A DNA stretch of 64,000 nucleotides from Serinus canaria (Eukaryota > Chordata > Aves > Passeriformes > Fringillidae): positions 16,881,346 through 16,945,345 of the forward strand of contig NC_066342.1 in assembly GCF_022539315.1 (NCBI RefSeq). Reading direction: 5' to 3'. The notes under the pieces are model-generated. The model did no database searches, was not told the DNA's origin, and was given only the letters and a program-made list of their open reading frames with translations. Below, piece after piece: positions 48,766 to 59,813 of this stretch. Position 1 is the first letter of the stretch, and each line of letters begins with the position of its first letter. The translations under genes were made by a program, and so were the position numbers.

Positions 48766-49460
48766 TCCTTAGCCAAATGCCCCTTCCTACCACATGCCCA
48801 GCATGGTCCCCTCGTTTTCCCCTGGCGTGGTGGAGCAGCTGCTGGTGACTGTCTTGATTGGGGGCAGTTTATTGCTGCCTGCCCAGGCTGGCCACCCTTA
48901 AAGCGTGCCATGACACTCGTTATTGCAGTGTGAACTGCTGCTTGAATGGGAGATAGGTATTCTTTATTTGCAACGTGTCTGATCATGTCAGCTATATTAG
49001 ACCCCTGTGCTCCGGTGACTCTCACCAGGAAGGCATGTATCGCGGCTGAAGGTGCCCAATTCGCGCAAGCTATTCTTATTTTTTCCCAATCGGTGAGTTC
49101 GTGTTGTGATTGTTCCCCGATATTGCTTAAGGCTTTATTCGGTTTCGCTTGAAACCGCATTAATTCTGCTCTTTCAGCTTCCGAGTCCCAGCTGGACTTA
49201 GTCAGCTCCTCCGAGCTGTCTGAGCAGCTGTTGCTTGACTCAGCATCGGAAGTTGACTGCCAATGCATTTCTGGCGCTCCGTGCCGTTTTGTTCGGCTCC
49301 GACCCCGCTCCTCCCTTCGGGGGTGGTACCGCTCCCGCCCCCTGGGCTTGTCCTGCCTCCCACAGGGAGGGATCTCTCCCTTATATGGTAGTGGTATTGA
49401 GCGCGGCCCCTGATCGAATCTGCGCTTTTTGCCGCTCCCCCGCGCATGCGCGTCAGCCAC
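48507..49460 (-). pseudogene. gag: gag carboxy part of inserted provirus (capsid fragment and nucleocapsid)
   Basis: 317 codons. An Arg/Ser-rich region is followed by a capsid fragment (LTDWEKIRIACANWAP...), then nucleocapsid with one clear zinc knuckle, CWACGRKGHLAKEC, and a Pro/Gln-rich tail. No major homology region is seen and most of capsid seems deleted. Its first part (about residues 20-90) repeats the end of the upstream gag frame. It overlaps the upstream gag frame by one base and pol by 259 bases. Confidence 0.8.
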
Positions 49461-50665
49461 TACTCGCGCCTCCGGGCTTTTCCCGACGTGGACTCACGCG
49501 CCCCGCCCATCTCTTGGATCGCTGGCACTGTGTTTTGCCGTGTGGGGCGGCGGCAGCAGCGGCGGGGCCGCCCACGCGTCCGCGCCAGCCGCCCTCCCGG
49601 TGCCCCGGGTCCTCTCCGCCAGCTCCCCCCAAAAGGACCGCTGGCCGGCGGGGAAGGGATGGACAGAGGAGCCGTGAATTCCCGGAAAAGTTCCGTGGGG
49701 GGTCTAGGACCCGGCGGGCTCCGCTGAAGGATCGGGAGGTCCCCTGGGGGCTCTGGGGGGTTCGGGCGAGGGCTCGGGGAGGGGTGGAACGCGCCTGACC
49801 CCCTCTCCGATTCAGAGCTGGAGTCTGTGTCCCAGTCGGAAGTCGACTGCTCAGATACTTCCGGGCTGCTCTGCCTTTTTCTCGGGCTCCAGCCCCGCCC
49901 CTTCTTGCGGGGGTCGGACCGTTCCCTCCCCCTGGGGTCCCCCCGCCTCCTGCTGGGGGAGGTCCTTGCCCTATAAGGACCGAATGTGAGCTGAGCGCTC
50001 TGATTTGTCTCCTCCTCGGGGGCCGCCCCGTCCCCCCACTCGCCCGCGCATGCATTGTTAAGCGGGCTGACTCCATTTCTGCCCGGCGTGCCTTCCTTTC
50101 CGGCCTGAACACACGCCTCCCCGCCATTTTCAAACACATATGGCAGAGGTGTATCCCTGTCCTCCCCTTCGGGGTTCGGCGGTTTCGCCGCCGCCCTGGC
50201 CCCCTCCGCGAGTCTCCGCCAAAACGACCGCGCGTCCTTCTCCCCCCGCGCGTCCTCCCCTTCGGCTGATGGTAAGCCGATCTGCTCGGGACGCCGCAGG
50301 TCCGGCGTCCACGGCTTTTCGCCGCCGGTTTGTTCTAAGCCCTCCGCGGTTTGTGTCGCTGCTCCTATCCTCAGCTGCGGCGTAGGCAATAAACATTTTC
50401 TCGCAACTTCCCACGTCTCTTGTTCTTCTAATGCCCTGCGTAGGGCCTTCTCTACTTTCCCCCACGCTTTGAGGGCTTTACTGCTGCCTGAGGTTTTTAA
50501 AGCGGCGGTGCATCTTTCCCACACCTCCGAATATAATATATCTATGGGACGTTCAATTGTCCCCAGCTCTAGGAGTCTCGCGATGGCAAGATTAAAATTC
50601 CTGAGCTCACATTTAATCCCCTTTTGCTCATGAGCCAAACTTACGACCTTCGCGAATGCTTCCAT
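49460..50665 (-). pseudogene. gag: gag amino part of inserted provirus (matrix and linker)
   Basis: ATG 50663-50665 begins 98 bases after the primer site. The first 100 residues are helical and matrix-like (VWERCTAALK; WGKVEKALRRALEE). No glycine follows the methionine, so no myristoyl site is seen. The rest is a long Pro/Arg/Ser-rich linker. The last part loses capsid character and is likely a shadow of very GC-rich DNA. Confidence 0.75.
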
Positions 50666-50763
50666 ATCTCTCGCTGGTCCGGGAGCGTCCTCCCCGCTGC
50701 ACTAGACCCGCTGTTCAGCCTCCGGCCCCTGTCCAAGTGATTCCTGCACCCCGGGTGCTGGTT

Positions 50764-50781
50764 CCCGGAGTTTCAGCACCA
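50764..50781 (-). other. Primer binding site of inserted provirus, tRNA-Phe-like
   Basis: In sense, TGGTGCTGAAACTCCGGG starts three bases after the LTR. It is closest, by recall, to the complement of the tRNA-Phe 3' end (TGGTGCCGAAAC...), with one mismatch early and a small offset later. Betaretroviruses usually use tRNA-Lys. Confidence 0.55.
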
Positions 50782-50784
50782 GAA

Positions 50785-51067
50785 TGTTGCAGTTCCCTGC
50801 AAGGCGACCTGGTTCTGGGGTCCGGCACGGTGACCCAAATACAGAGTCACTCGGTCCACATGCTGCAGACACCAATATGGTGGATAGCAAATGGCGCTTA
50901 TTCAAAGGTTTCAGGGGTATTTATGGCTTGGGTAGTTTGTGTCACTTCCTTTGGCCCTGTCCTGGGTGCGGCCAGGTAGCCAAGGTCAGACTGAAGGTGA
51001 GGAGGGGTCTTCCTGTCTACCCGTAACAGCCCGAGTTCTTCCGGCCGCAATCCCTAGCTCTCCCACA
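50785..51067 (-). repeat. 5' LTR of inserted provirus
   Basis: 283 bp, four differences from the partner. The sense polyadenylation hexamer is AATAAG here instead of AATAAA. Confidence 0.95.
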
Positions 51068-51073
51068 CACGAT

Positions 51074-52846
51074 AAATGAGAAAATGTATTGGGTAACAAG
51101 GAATACGAAATTTGATAATAAAGTTACCGAGAAAAAGAGCCCACTCATATTAGATCTGGCACGAGCAAAAGATGATAGAGTGTGCCTGCAATATGATAGG
51201 GTGATTTGTTTTGCAAACAACAAAGATAATGAGGATCCTGAAGGGAAAATGAAAGAAATAATTCAAGAAATGAAAATAAGGGAGTCAGAGTTGAGGAAAC
51301 AGAGGACTGAGCAGGAGAGGTTAAAAACACTGAGTGAACAGTATGAGGCCTTGGAAAAACAATATGCTGATGGGGAATTACCTTCCCGGGATAGGAACTT
51401 ATTCATTGATCTGATTCAAGAAATAGCAACAGAATTGGGTTTATCAAACTGTTAGATTTGTGGGGGGCTGAAATCTGCTGAGAAATGACCCTGGAAAGGC
51501 AAGATTTAGCTCCTGAGCAACTTCTGAAATGGGATAGCCTGAGGGTCTCAAAATTGGTACAGAGGCCTGAGGAGTAAGTTTTGGACCAAAGAGTGATTAG
51601 CTCAATTTGTGTCAGTTGAGAAAGGAAAGAATACACCGAAATGGTGCGATACACTCCCTGTGTATCTACTCTGATGGTGAATTCTGATTCAAAAAGAAAG
51701 GTATGGCTCCCTGCCCCTCCTTTGGGGTACTGGAACCTGAAAAATGATACAAATTGTGAGTGGGATGAGAGAATAAGATTATGCTGGGTCCAAAGTCCAG
51801 GAGCCAACCCTTTCCAATCCTTGGAAAGTGTAAGAGAATTCTGGGGAAACCCAGAGAAAATAGACATTAAATAGAAAGCACCGGATTCGATTTATTGGAT
51901 CTGTGGAAAGAAGGCATACAGTGAATTACCCCCAAAGTGGAAAGGGTCTTGTACTCTAGGTATAATAATTTTCTTCACTCTCCCGAGAACAAAAAGCAAT
52001 CTGTTACAGGCTCCGTTGTACGAGACCTTGAAAAGGGCGAGGAGGAGTCTGAAGAAGATGATACCAGTGATAAGCAGGAAGCAAACTTAGAGAGAAGAAG
52101 AGTGGCCAGCGCTAAGAATAATCGATTAATATGGGCCAGCCACGTGGGCACAGGATAGAAGCTATGGATATAAGACCCCGATCTACCTACTGAACAGATT
52201 GATCAGATTGCAAGCAGTTAAGGAAATTGTATCGAATCACACCTCAGAAGCCATAGATTTACTAAGTCGGCAACACACACAGGTGAGAGCCTTTGTGTAC
52301 CAAAATCGAATAACATTATACTATTTGTTGTCTGAAGAGGGAGGGGTGTGTGGAAAATTCAATGAATCAGAATGTTGCATTGTGACTGATGATTATGGGG
52401 AAACCATAAGAGGTTTGGCGGCTGAAATTACAAAGGTGGCCCATGTCCCCGTCCAAAAATGGAATTCTATTTTGCAGTCCTCCTGGTGAGACAACTTATT
52501 CGATGGAGCATGGTGGAACAAAGTAATATTTCTCGTACTCTGTTCAGTAGCCGGGATCCTATTCCTACCCTGTCTGATTCCATGTTTTATCAGACTGATC
52601 CACCCTGTAGTCAGGGGAATGCAGATTGCAATAGTCCCCATAGATTCGGAGGGAGCTTCCGGAAGTTATGCATCTAAGATCATGAGACTCAGGGAGAGAA
52701 GGTATGCCAGCGATGCTGCAGAAGCATTAGCAAGGTTTGAAAGACAAACCACAGAAGAAAGAAGTAGTACAGTGTATCAAGGCATCCCACAAAGAGAATA
52801 CCGAAATAGTGTAAGGGGTACTCCGCTTGTGAAGAACCCTCAATAG
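51074..52846 (+). pseudogene. env: env, remainder of outer provirus (SU end and TM)
   Basis: It continues the env cut at 43714. SU pieces with YWVTRN, a lysine/glutamate-rich segment and YWICGKKAYSELPP...GSCTLG are scattered over two or more frames with stops near 51453, 51480 and 51871. TM (52199-52846, at least two frames) has YQNRITLYYLL, then GGVCGKFNESECC with seven residues between the first and the paired cysteines. A membrane segment follows near 52510-52590, then a long hydrophilic tail ending at TAG 52844-52846. The same TM type occurs at 13397-13729. Confidence 0.82.
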
Positions 52847-52899
52847 TAGTGAGTAGAAATAGAAAATTAATAAAGTAGAAGCATGAATTAAATTAGTAA

Positions 52900-52916
52900 A
52901 ATAAATGGGGAGTGAT
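52900..52916 (+). other. Polypurine tract of outer provirus
   Basis: AAATAAATGGGGAGTGAT directly precedes the 3' LTR. Confidence 0.65.
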
Positions 52917-53543
52917 TGTAGTATATGATGTAGATAATTCATGCTTTGGAAATTGTATAAAAATTATAAAGATCCAACCATGCCTCTGACCCCCATGGCC
53001 AGAAGCAGGGCTTTTCATTTCCAAAAGATTTCCTGGACTGGCCCAGATAAAATCATGACCATTAACGAGTGAATGAGTCTTTCCTGAGTGATCATTGACC
53101 ATTTCCCAAGAATGTCCAGAACATTCACCAAACAACACCTGGGAGAGATTACATCGAAAAACGGTGACGTCCTGGCTACAGCTGAAAGGAAGACCATTTC
53201 GAGGAGCCCAGACAGCCATCCAAACCTATGGACTGACTTCTGTACGGGACTGCATCTGTATAGTTCCTGTTATACATATGTAGGAACTTACAGAAATCTT
53301 AGGTCATTTCTGCTCCAGGCAGAATAAACTGTATATAAGCTGGCTACCTGGAGCAGTTGGTGTGACACTCTGGGGAGACGCTGACACGACATTGGTCTGA
53401 CCCAAGTTCACCCAGCGTCAAAGTCCGGGGTTGACGCTGTCTTGGCTATGGCGGTTTTATAATATCCTATTTTTGGTTGTCGATCTAATAAATTTATAAT
53501 TTTTTTTTTATAAATTTGGCTGCCGATTTGATTGTTTACAACA
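52917..53543 (+). repeat. 3' LTR of outer provirus
   Basis: It runs TGTAGTATATGATG to GTTTACAACA, 627 bp. It has AATAAA at 53487-53492. Confidence 0.93.
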
Positions 53544-54045
53544 TTAATCATTTAGAATAAGTACTTTCCTGCGACAACTAATATAGAAAAAGGAAATTTT
53601 TTTTCCTTGTTCATGCTAATATAGCATGTTTTTGCATGGGATGTTTTAAAAATTAATCAGAAATGGCTCAGGCTATATTTTTTCAAGAAAACACAGTTTT
53701 CATTTTATATTTGTAGCAAACCTCTAAGATGAGCATTTACTTTTCCAAAGACCATTATATTTCAGTATTTCCAATAGACAACTTTACAGGAATTGCCATT
53801 TTATATTATTTTATTTTAAAATTACTTATACTAAGACAGTTGGTTTTTCTTCCCTTTATTTTGATTATGAAACAATTTCCCTCTCTGATTTCAAGGCATG
53901 TTCCACTTACTGTTTCTTTCATCTGATTCAATCATACCCGAAACATGAGGCAATAAAACTGGAGTAAACTTGACATAAAACCAGGAAGTGACTGTAGTGG
54001 TTTTGGTTTGCCAATTTGAGATTTCCTGGCCAACGCACCAATTAA
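53544..54045. other. AT-rich unique sequence
   Basis: Only a 65-codon chance ORF. From 53993, TGTAGTGGTTTTGG looks like an LTR start and could be the edge of an older element cut by the next LTR. Confidence 0.5.
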
Positions 54046-56958
54046 TGTGGTGGGTTCAGTTCTGGCCAAATGTCTATGTACCCTCTAGAATGATTTACTC
54101 ATTTCCTGCTGTAAGATAGGATTAGGAGGAAGGCAAAGCAGGCTCAAAACTTCAAAAGGGTATTGTCGTGTTTTGAGAGGAAATGAAGTTTTTTGTGATG
54201 GTGTGATCACGCCAGTCGGTGTTCAGATTTTAATATTGGAACCTGGTTTGTCCACTGAGGGCATGGATACGCCTCTGAGAACACAGGGGGTTAAAAGCTG
54301 TGAACTCCCAAGGGAATTTCCTTTTGGGTTCCGGTTTGGAACTGAGCAGACCCTCCCCTGCCAAGCTCGGAGCTGGGAAGGGGGGGAGGGGAGCCATGGG
54401 GCCGGAGGGAGGTAGGCCAGGCCTGGGCCGAAGGGTGGAGGAGAACATTGCGAGGGCTTTGGCAGCCATCCCCCATTACCCCCCCTAGAGGGAGAGAGAA
54501 AGTGAGCAGCCTGTGCCTGTGATAGCGCGGCCGGCGTGAAGGAGAAGGAGGGGGTGCCCAGCAGGGCTGCCAGCCGTGGGAGTTCATGAACCAAACCGGC
54601 AGAGCCTGGGACTTTTAACTCTTCTTGGGATGATGGAAACCCTGCAAATGCTGATTCTTCCTGAGGTTGATGAGATTGAGAGAAGTTGAGAAGAATCCTA
54701 GGTGGGAGGAGATGATGGAGTGGCCTTTGGCTGGACTTTTCTTGGATAGCTATGACAGAACCCTTGAGTTCCTGTGACACAGAGACTGCATTCTAGGGGG
54801 AGGCAATGGCTCAGAGCCAGGAGAGTGCGGTGATGCGAAAGTGTGTGAACAGAGACGACGGGTGAGGAGGGGGGTGGTGGTGCCCTCCGTCTTCGAAGAA
54901 GAGGAAGATGATCTCTGTTCAAGAGACCCCTCAGCCCCAGGGGGTGAAATCTGGGGGGGACAGGTGTCCCAAAAGGAGAGGGACTGTGCTCTTTTTTTGG
55001 AATGGGACAAAGCATCCTTAAAGGGAAAAACCCTAGAAGCAGCTCTGGTCCATGTGCAGTGGTGAGAGCACTGGACATGGAAGGAAGAGGTCACGATGGC
55101 AAAATCTTCACCGGGCGGTGCCACACATGACACAGAAACACGAGAAGTTTTGACTGTTTCCTGGGGAAGTCTGTGGTGCAAGAGGGACTCCTCTCTTCTC
55201 GAGGAATTGAGAATTGATTATCTAAAGGGTGGTGATGGACTGAGAGCGATGATTTAAAGGGTGGTAACAGAATTAGGAGATTTGGTGGGGGGGGAGGAAG
55301 AAGAAATTTGGAAGATTTTCATCCTGTGCTCTGTGTGTTTTTCCTTGTAGTTCTAGGTTAATAAAGTTCTTTTTTCTTTCAATCTTAAGTTGGAGCCTGC
55401 TCTGCTCTGTCTCTGATCACATCTCACAGTAGATACCAGGGAAAGAGGTATTCTCATGGGGGCACTGGCATTGCGCCAGGCTCAAACGATTACAGGTATA
55501 AAGAAAACTTTATTAACAGAAACCAAACAAAAGAATAATAAGAGTCAGGATAAAACCTTCAGAACACTTCTCCCCCTACAACCTTTTCTTTCCTACTAAG
55601 AACATGCAGAAAAATTCAGTCAGTTTATTACCTCTAGAATAGTCTTTCTTCAGTTCACTTAGGGAGAGGAGTCTCTCTTGTCATGCTATGGAGACTTCTC
55701 CACAAGAAAACAGTTCTCTCGTGGCTTTTAATTTTTATGGATAGCAGATGCCCAGGAATCTGCAATTGTGAAGTTCCTCCCATCTCTTGCAGCCTTCCCA
55801 CATCTGCATCCATGGGCCATGTCAATTTACGGGGTACTATTTTAAGGATGAGCTGTTCAAGAGCAAAGGTTCTCTTTGTCTATCTGTGAGACCTCTGGGA
55901 ACAGAGGTCTTCTTCTTTCCCTGGGGCAAAAGGTCTTAATCACTCTTCTCTCTCTTTTCAAACTTCTTATGGGATCACAGCTACTTCAAAATTTGCTTGC
56001 TTTAACATAGATACCATTGCTCGTATCTACAATTTGAACACTCCATCCCCCATATTTTTTAATGAGTTACAGGGAAAAAGTCTGATGTATCAATTATGTC
56101 TTCTCCATAGCCTTACAAGAGGATTTCAGCCCAGGACTGAGGCATCTCCTCAATACCTCCCATCTGGGACTTGACTTCTTCTTACTGACCTTCACGTCTC
56201 ACGTTTTTCTCTCTATATCTTCACTCTTTTCTTTCACTCGGGAGAGAGAATTGATGTTTTTAAGTTTCATCTGTGCACTGAAAGTTACTATCTCGCCTGG
56301 GGCCTGCAGATGGTCACGTGACCCCGGCTGGACTGTGGCCAAAGCAGTCGCGATGATGGATCTTCAGGCCACATGGCGGGGGGGGGCTGTGTCAGGATTT
56401 CAGGGGGCCTGGCCAGAACGGCGGTGGCTGCTCTGGCCGCATGGCTGGTCTCTGGCCCCTGCTTCATTAAATTTCAGCTGCAAGCTGATAGCTTCCCCTC
56501 CTGCTGCTTGGAAGCCGCTGGGGCCCAGCCTGGCCCCCCCCACCAGGCTGAGGCCGAGGGGGCCTGGCCCAGCCCGTAGCCACTCCTGGGGCCCAGCGCA
56601 CCCTGGCTTGGCCCAGGCTGGCAGCAAGGCGGCACTTAACGTTGGTAAGATCAGCTGCGGCCTGGCCCTACCTTGGCTGGGGGCCCAGCAGCCTCCCCTC
56701 CCCCACCCAGCCACTGGGCCAGGGGGGAGGAAGAACTTCTCTTTTCAGACACTGGAAGTAAGAGAGCGTTTCCTGGGGTTTGTTAGTTTTTAACATGTGT
56801 GTTCATAGAGGTGGGTTCAGCTTTCTAGTGGTTTAACAAGGTGTCAATATTCAAAACTAGTCACTAATTGGTTTTGTCAGGCACGGAGGAAGCTGCTAGC
56901 AGCTTCTCTTAGAAAAATAACTTTTGTGACTGGCTTCTTCCCTGCTCACCAAAAATCA
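54046..56958 (-). mobile_element. Long LTR, TSD attaa, interrupted by an LTR
   Basis: Outer parts 54046-54163 and 55500-56958 align with the split LTR at 10062-21908. ATTAA lies at 54041-54045 and 56959-56963. The sense strand is minus (AATAAAG near 55511). The 56.3-56.8 kb part is GC-rich and yields open frames that I do not call genes. Confidence 0.82.
54164..55494 (+). mobile_element. Solo LTR, 1331 bp, TSD ggtat
   Basis: It runs TGTCGTGTTTTGAG to CAAACGATTACA, with GGTAT at 54159-54163 and 55495-55499. Same family as 706-2048. The polyadenylation block TTAATAAAGTTC lies at 55361. The inner and outer LTRs share a short region (GCAAAGCAGGCTC / GCAGAGCAGGCTC), so they are distant relatives. 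Confidence 0.92.
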
Positions 56959-57081
56959 ATTAATACAATATGAGTAGAGTATCAAAGCCTAAGAGACAAA
57001 TAATAGGCACTTAAATGTAGCAAGGATTTCACCAACAACTGCAATATCAGTTACTTTTTTTTCCCCCTTTAACATGTTGTC

Positions 57082-57559
57082 TGTTATAGATAGGTAATGC
57101 AATGGTTGGCTCTTGCAATTAAGAGATTAAGATTATGTGTATTTTAAGTTTTATTAATGTATAGTTATGTTATTGTGATTTGTTCTCCCCATAATCCCCT
57201 TTCCTCTTCCCATTGTATTGTCACTGGACGGCCTTGGTAGTCAGGGCGTTTGGGGGGAGGGCAGGCTTGTTACTAGAAGGTGCGACATGGCAACACTTGA
57301 CCTCAAATCAAGTTGCAAAGAAGTAGCCTCCACCAAGGGATGGCAAAGAAGAGTTGACTGATGGACTTTAGGAGGGGTTAAGGTTACCTGATGCAACATC
57401 AGGTGTATAAAAAGATGGAGCAGCCATTTTAGAGCTGAGCACATGGAGGTTTAGTTCCATGCTCCCAGTGCTGAAATTTTTCCTTATTTAGTCCTTTGTT
57501 GTATTTTGTTAAGGTTTAATAAACCTTTGAAATTTAAAAAGTGAGCATCATTTCTCACG
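57082..57559 (+). mobile_element. Solo LTR of the 6198-7230 family
   Basis: It runs TGTTATAGATAGG to TTTCTCACG, with TATAAAAAGATGG at 57414 as a likely TATA region and TTTAATAAACCTT at 57516. No clear TSD. Confidence 0.75.
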
Positions 57560-57999
57560 CTTCCTTAAGATTAATTCCATTTAAGACTTCATCTTCCGGA
57601 AGGAAATGTATCTGCTGCTTGGCCCTCACATAAACCACCTTTCACAGGTTAATTCTTACCTGATTTACACCTTTTATATACCATAGAAGTTTCAGTACAA
57701 AGTCAGAGAAAAATTTGGCCACAAAGTCAGGTCTAATCCATGTAGGTTTAGATTTTTGTCCCCTATTGTTTATTCAGTGACTTTGAAATAACATAGTTAG
57801 CATTTTGAATTCATTATTTCTCTGTCTCTGAACCAAAGAAGTCATCTGGATTATTCCCAGCCTTCCAGTACCTTTGGTCAGGATCACAGCACACATACTT
57901 CAAGCAGTATTAATTTAATTTGTGTATGGAATGATTTTCAAATAGAAAAACTAAATATGGCAGAGACAATACTAGGAAGTCATCTAGTAACTTACCTGT
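57560..57999. other. Unique sequence, nothing recognised
   Basis: AT-rich without ORFs of note. Confidence 0.5.
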
Positions 58000-58653
58000 T
58001 GTCCTAGATTGCCAAGCAAATTGTATTCTATTTGCCATCTGTATGGCAGTTGTCTTCTGTTAAGTGGGCAGTTTTCCTTATCTCTTCCACAACCAATCCT
58101 CACTCTGGTGACACATCTGCTGATAATAGGCTATTGAATGTCACTGCATGACTGATAAGAACTATAGCATCCTATTGTGAGATGCTCCACCCAGAGGAAG
58201 GAGCCAAGCATTCCTACCCAGATCTAATCCGGAGATTCTAGAACACCAGCACGGCTTCTCCACTGGATTTCCCAGAAGAACAGCTGCCTCTTCCACTAAA
58301 TCTTCAGAGGAAGACTTCCCCCTTCTACAGGATCTCTGCTCCAACAGAACCACACCTGACACTCCAGGAGGACTGCAGCCACAATTCCAATTGGACTGCT
58401 ACCAGCACCCTGACCAACAGGGTGTCAGATTGTATTCTGACTCTGTCAGTGTTGCTTTGGTCTACTTCATTGTTTATTTTATCTTTTTATTTTCTTCCCT
58501 AATAAAGAACTGTTTTCCCTGCTCCTATATTTTTGCTTGAGAGCCCCTTAATTTCAAATTTATAACAATTCGGAGGGAGGGGGTTTACATTTTTCCATTT
58601 CAAGGGAGGCTCCTGCCTTCCTTAGCAGACACCTGTCTTTCCAAACTAAGAAA
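58000..58653 (+). mobile_element. Solo LTR, 654 bp, TSD cctgt
   Basis: It runs TGTCCTAGATTGCC to CCAAACTAAGAAA (end mutated from CA). CCTGT lies at 57995-57999 and 58654-58658. AATAAAGAACTG at 58501 marks the sense strand. Same family as 4321-5032. Confidence 0.9.
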
Positions 58654-58658
58654 CCTGT

Positions 58659-59747
58659 GTCATCTCTAGTGGACACAGTGGCTAAATGATTAGGGAAACA
58701 AATGTGAACTCATGGGCCATCCATATGTACTGTCAGGAAGATCTTATCACTTGTCCCATCTCTCGGCGTAGTTTTGATTAAAGTGCAGGAGTGCCAGGAA
58801 ATCACTTAACATTGCCCAATTTTAAAACTATTTCAAATCTGCAATTGGTGTTATAACAGCTGCACTAGATCCAAAGGACCACACTTAGAAGGCTGGAATG
58901 CAGTAGGCTCTGGCTTCTCCTCCCACACTGCTGATGTCTGCTTTTCAGCCACTGCAGGAAGATATTTAGCAGCTGGGTATTCTGCACTTGGACTCCTTAT
59001 ACCAGAGAAATGCCTACTTTGGACACGCTGAGCCCAGTTGTTTCAGGCCTACAACAGGAAGGCAGAAGCATGTGGAAAGAAATCTGATAAGAATTAAACT
59101 ATCATCACAGTCTTAATTTATTATTAACTTTTAAAATCAGACAAAGCCAAAAGCTGGCATAGTAATATTAACTGAAGATCTTGAAAGCAATCACACATGG
59201 TGCACATTTTAGTCCTATTAATTGTAAAAACATCTATCTTCTATGGTGATATACCTCAATATCTAAAAAAATTCTTCAGTTATGTGATCAAGTAGGACAC
59301 TTGGCACAGCATCACTCACTGTGAACATTTAGATGGTCAAAACAGGCTTTATTCACAGTTTTTCATGCATGACAACTGACTTCTAAAATTGCATAAAATA
59401 TATTTAAAAGGATAACACATACTTCTATGAGCAAGAATGAAAGAAGAGGAAGCATATTAAAAAGCTTAACTAAAATTAGCAAATAGTCAAACTGAGGTGA
59501 AGTTACAAAACAAGCAACCCCTTTCGCTGATTATAAGGCTAAAAAGCAGTCCAAATCTTCAAGCCAAGAGTTGATATCTGCAGAAGAGCCAAACATTAAT
59601 CCTTGGTATTTTGAAATAGCCCTAAAAAATGAGACTTCATAACCTGTTGAACTAAAGCAGAGAAACAGGTTGAGAATCAAGTTGCTCAGTGTTCAATGAT
59701 TTTTCAAGTCTTTAGGGCTGTACTATTTTTTCTGGCTTGTCTTGCAG
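58659..59747. other. Unique sequence, nothing recognised
   Basis: No element, ORF or RNA gene that I can support. Confidence 0.5.
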
Positions 59748-59813
59748 AATCATTTAATAAAGCTGGAGAGGAATAAATTCACTCTAGAAAGGCAGTTTGC
59801 ATTCCTTCAGAAG
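59748..59813 (+). CDS. Exon-like 66-bp segment, gene not identified
   Basis: A long T-rich tract and TCTTGCAG precede it and GTAAAAG follows. The 22 codons are in phase 0 at both ends and encode NHLIKLERNKFTLERQFAFL plus two residues, a charged heptad-like (coiled-coil) sequence. It may be an exon of a second + strand gene downstream of BTF3 or a retained fragment of one. No neighbouring exon was found in the window. Confidence 0.4.

Larger units (their letters stand above)
43715..51067 (-). mobile_element. Inserted complete provirus, 7353 bp, beta-like gag-pol with gamma/type-D-like env, TSD cacgat
   Basis: LTRs of 283 bp lie at 43715-43997 and 50785-51067. CACGAT at 43709-43714 is repeated exactly at 51068-51073, a 6-bp duplication as in betaretroviruses. 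On the minus strand the order is LTR, primer site, gag, pro, pol, env, purine tract, LTR. The LTRs differ at four positions. Gag lacks most of capsid, pro-pol has an internal deletion and a stop, and env has a frame break between SU and TM. Confidence 0.95.
36298..53543 (+). mobile_element. Outer gamma-like provirus, full length but broken, split by an antisense provirus
   Basis: It has identical-length LTRs of 627 bp, a tRNA-Trp primer site, leader, gag, pro, pol, a small extra ORF, env and a purine tract, all on the + strand. Without the insert it would be about 9.9 kb. Stops and shifts occur in gag, pro, pol and env. The LTRs differ at about 26 of 627 positions, clustered partly at 36771-36790. 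No TSD is visible (TCCAT left, TTAAT right). The 7.35-kb element 43715-51067 lies in env. Confidence 0.93.

Noticed and set aside
49235..49798. 187-codon + strand ORF
   Set aside because: Antisense shadow of the GC-rich gag of the inserted provirus.
51084..51455. Separate coiled-coil gene (123 codons) after the inserted provirus
   Set aside because: It is the continuation of the outer env after the insertion; the CACGAT duplication joins it to the frame at 43714.
56251..56793. 180-codon ORF
   Set aside because: GC-rich part of the 54046-56958 LTR; the related LTR at 20.2-20.6 kb has no matching conserved frame.
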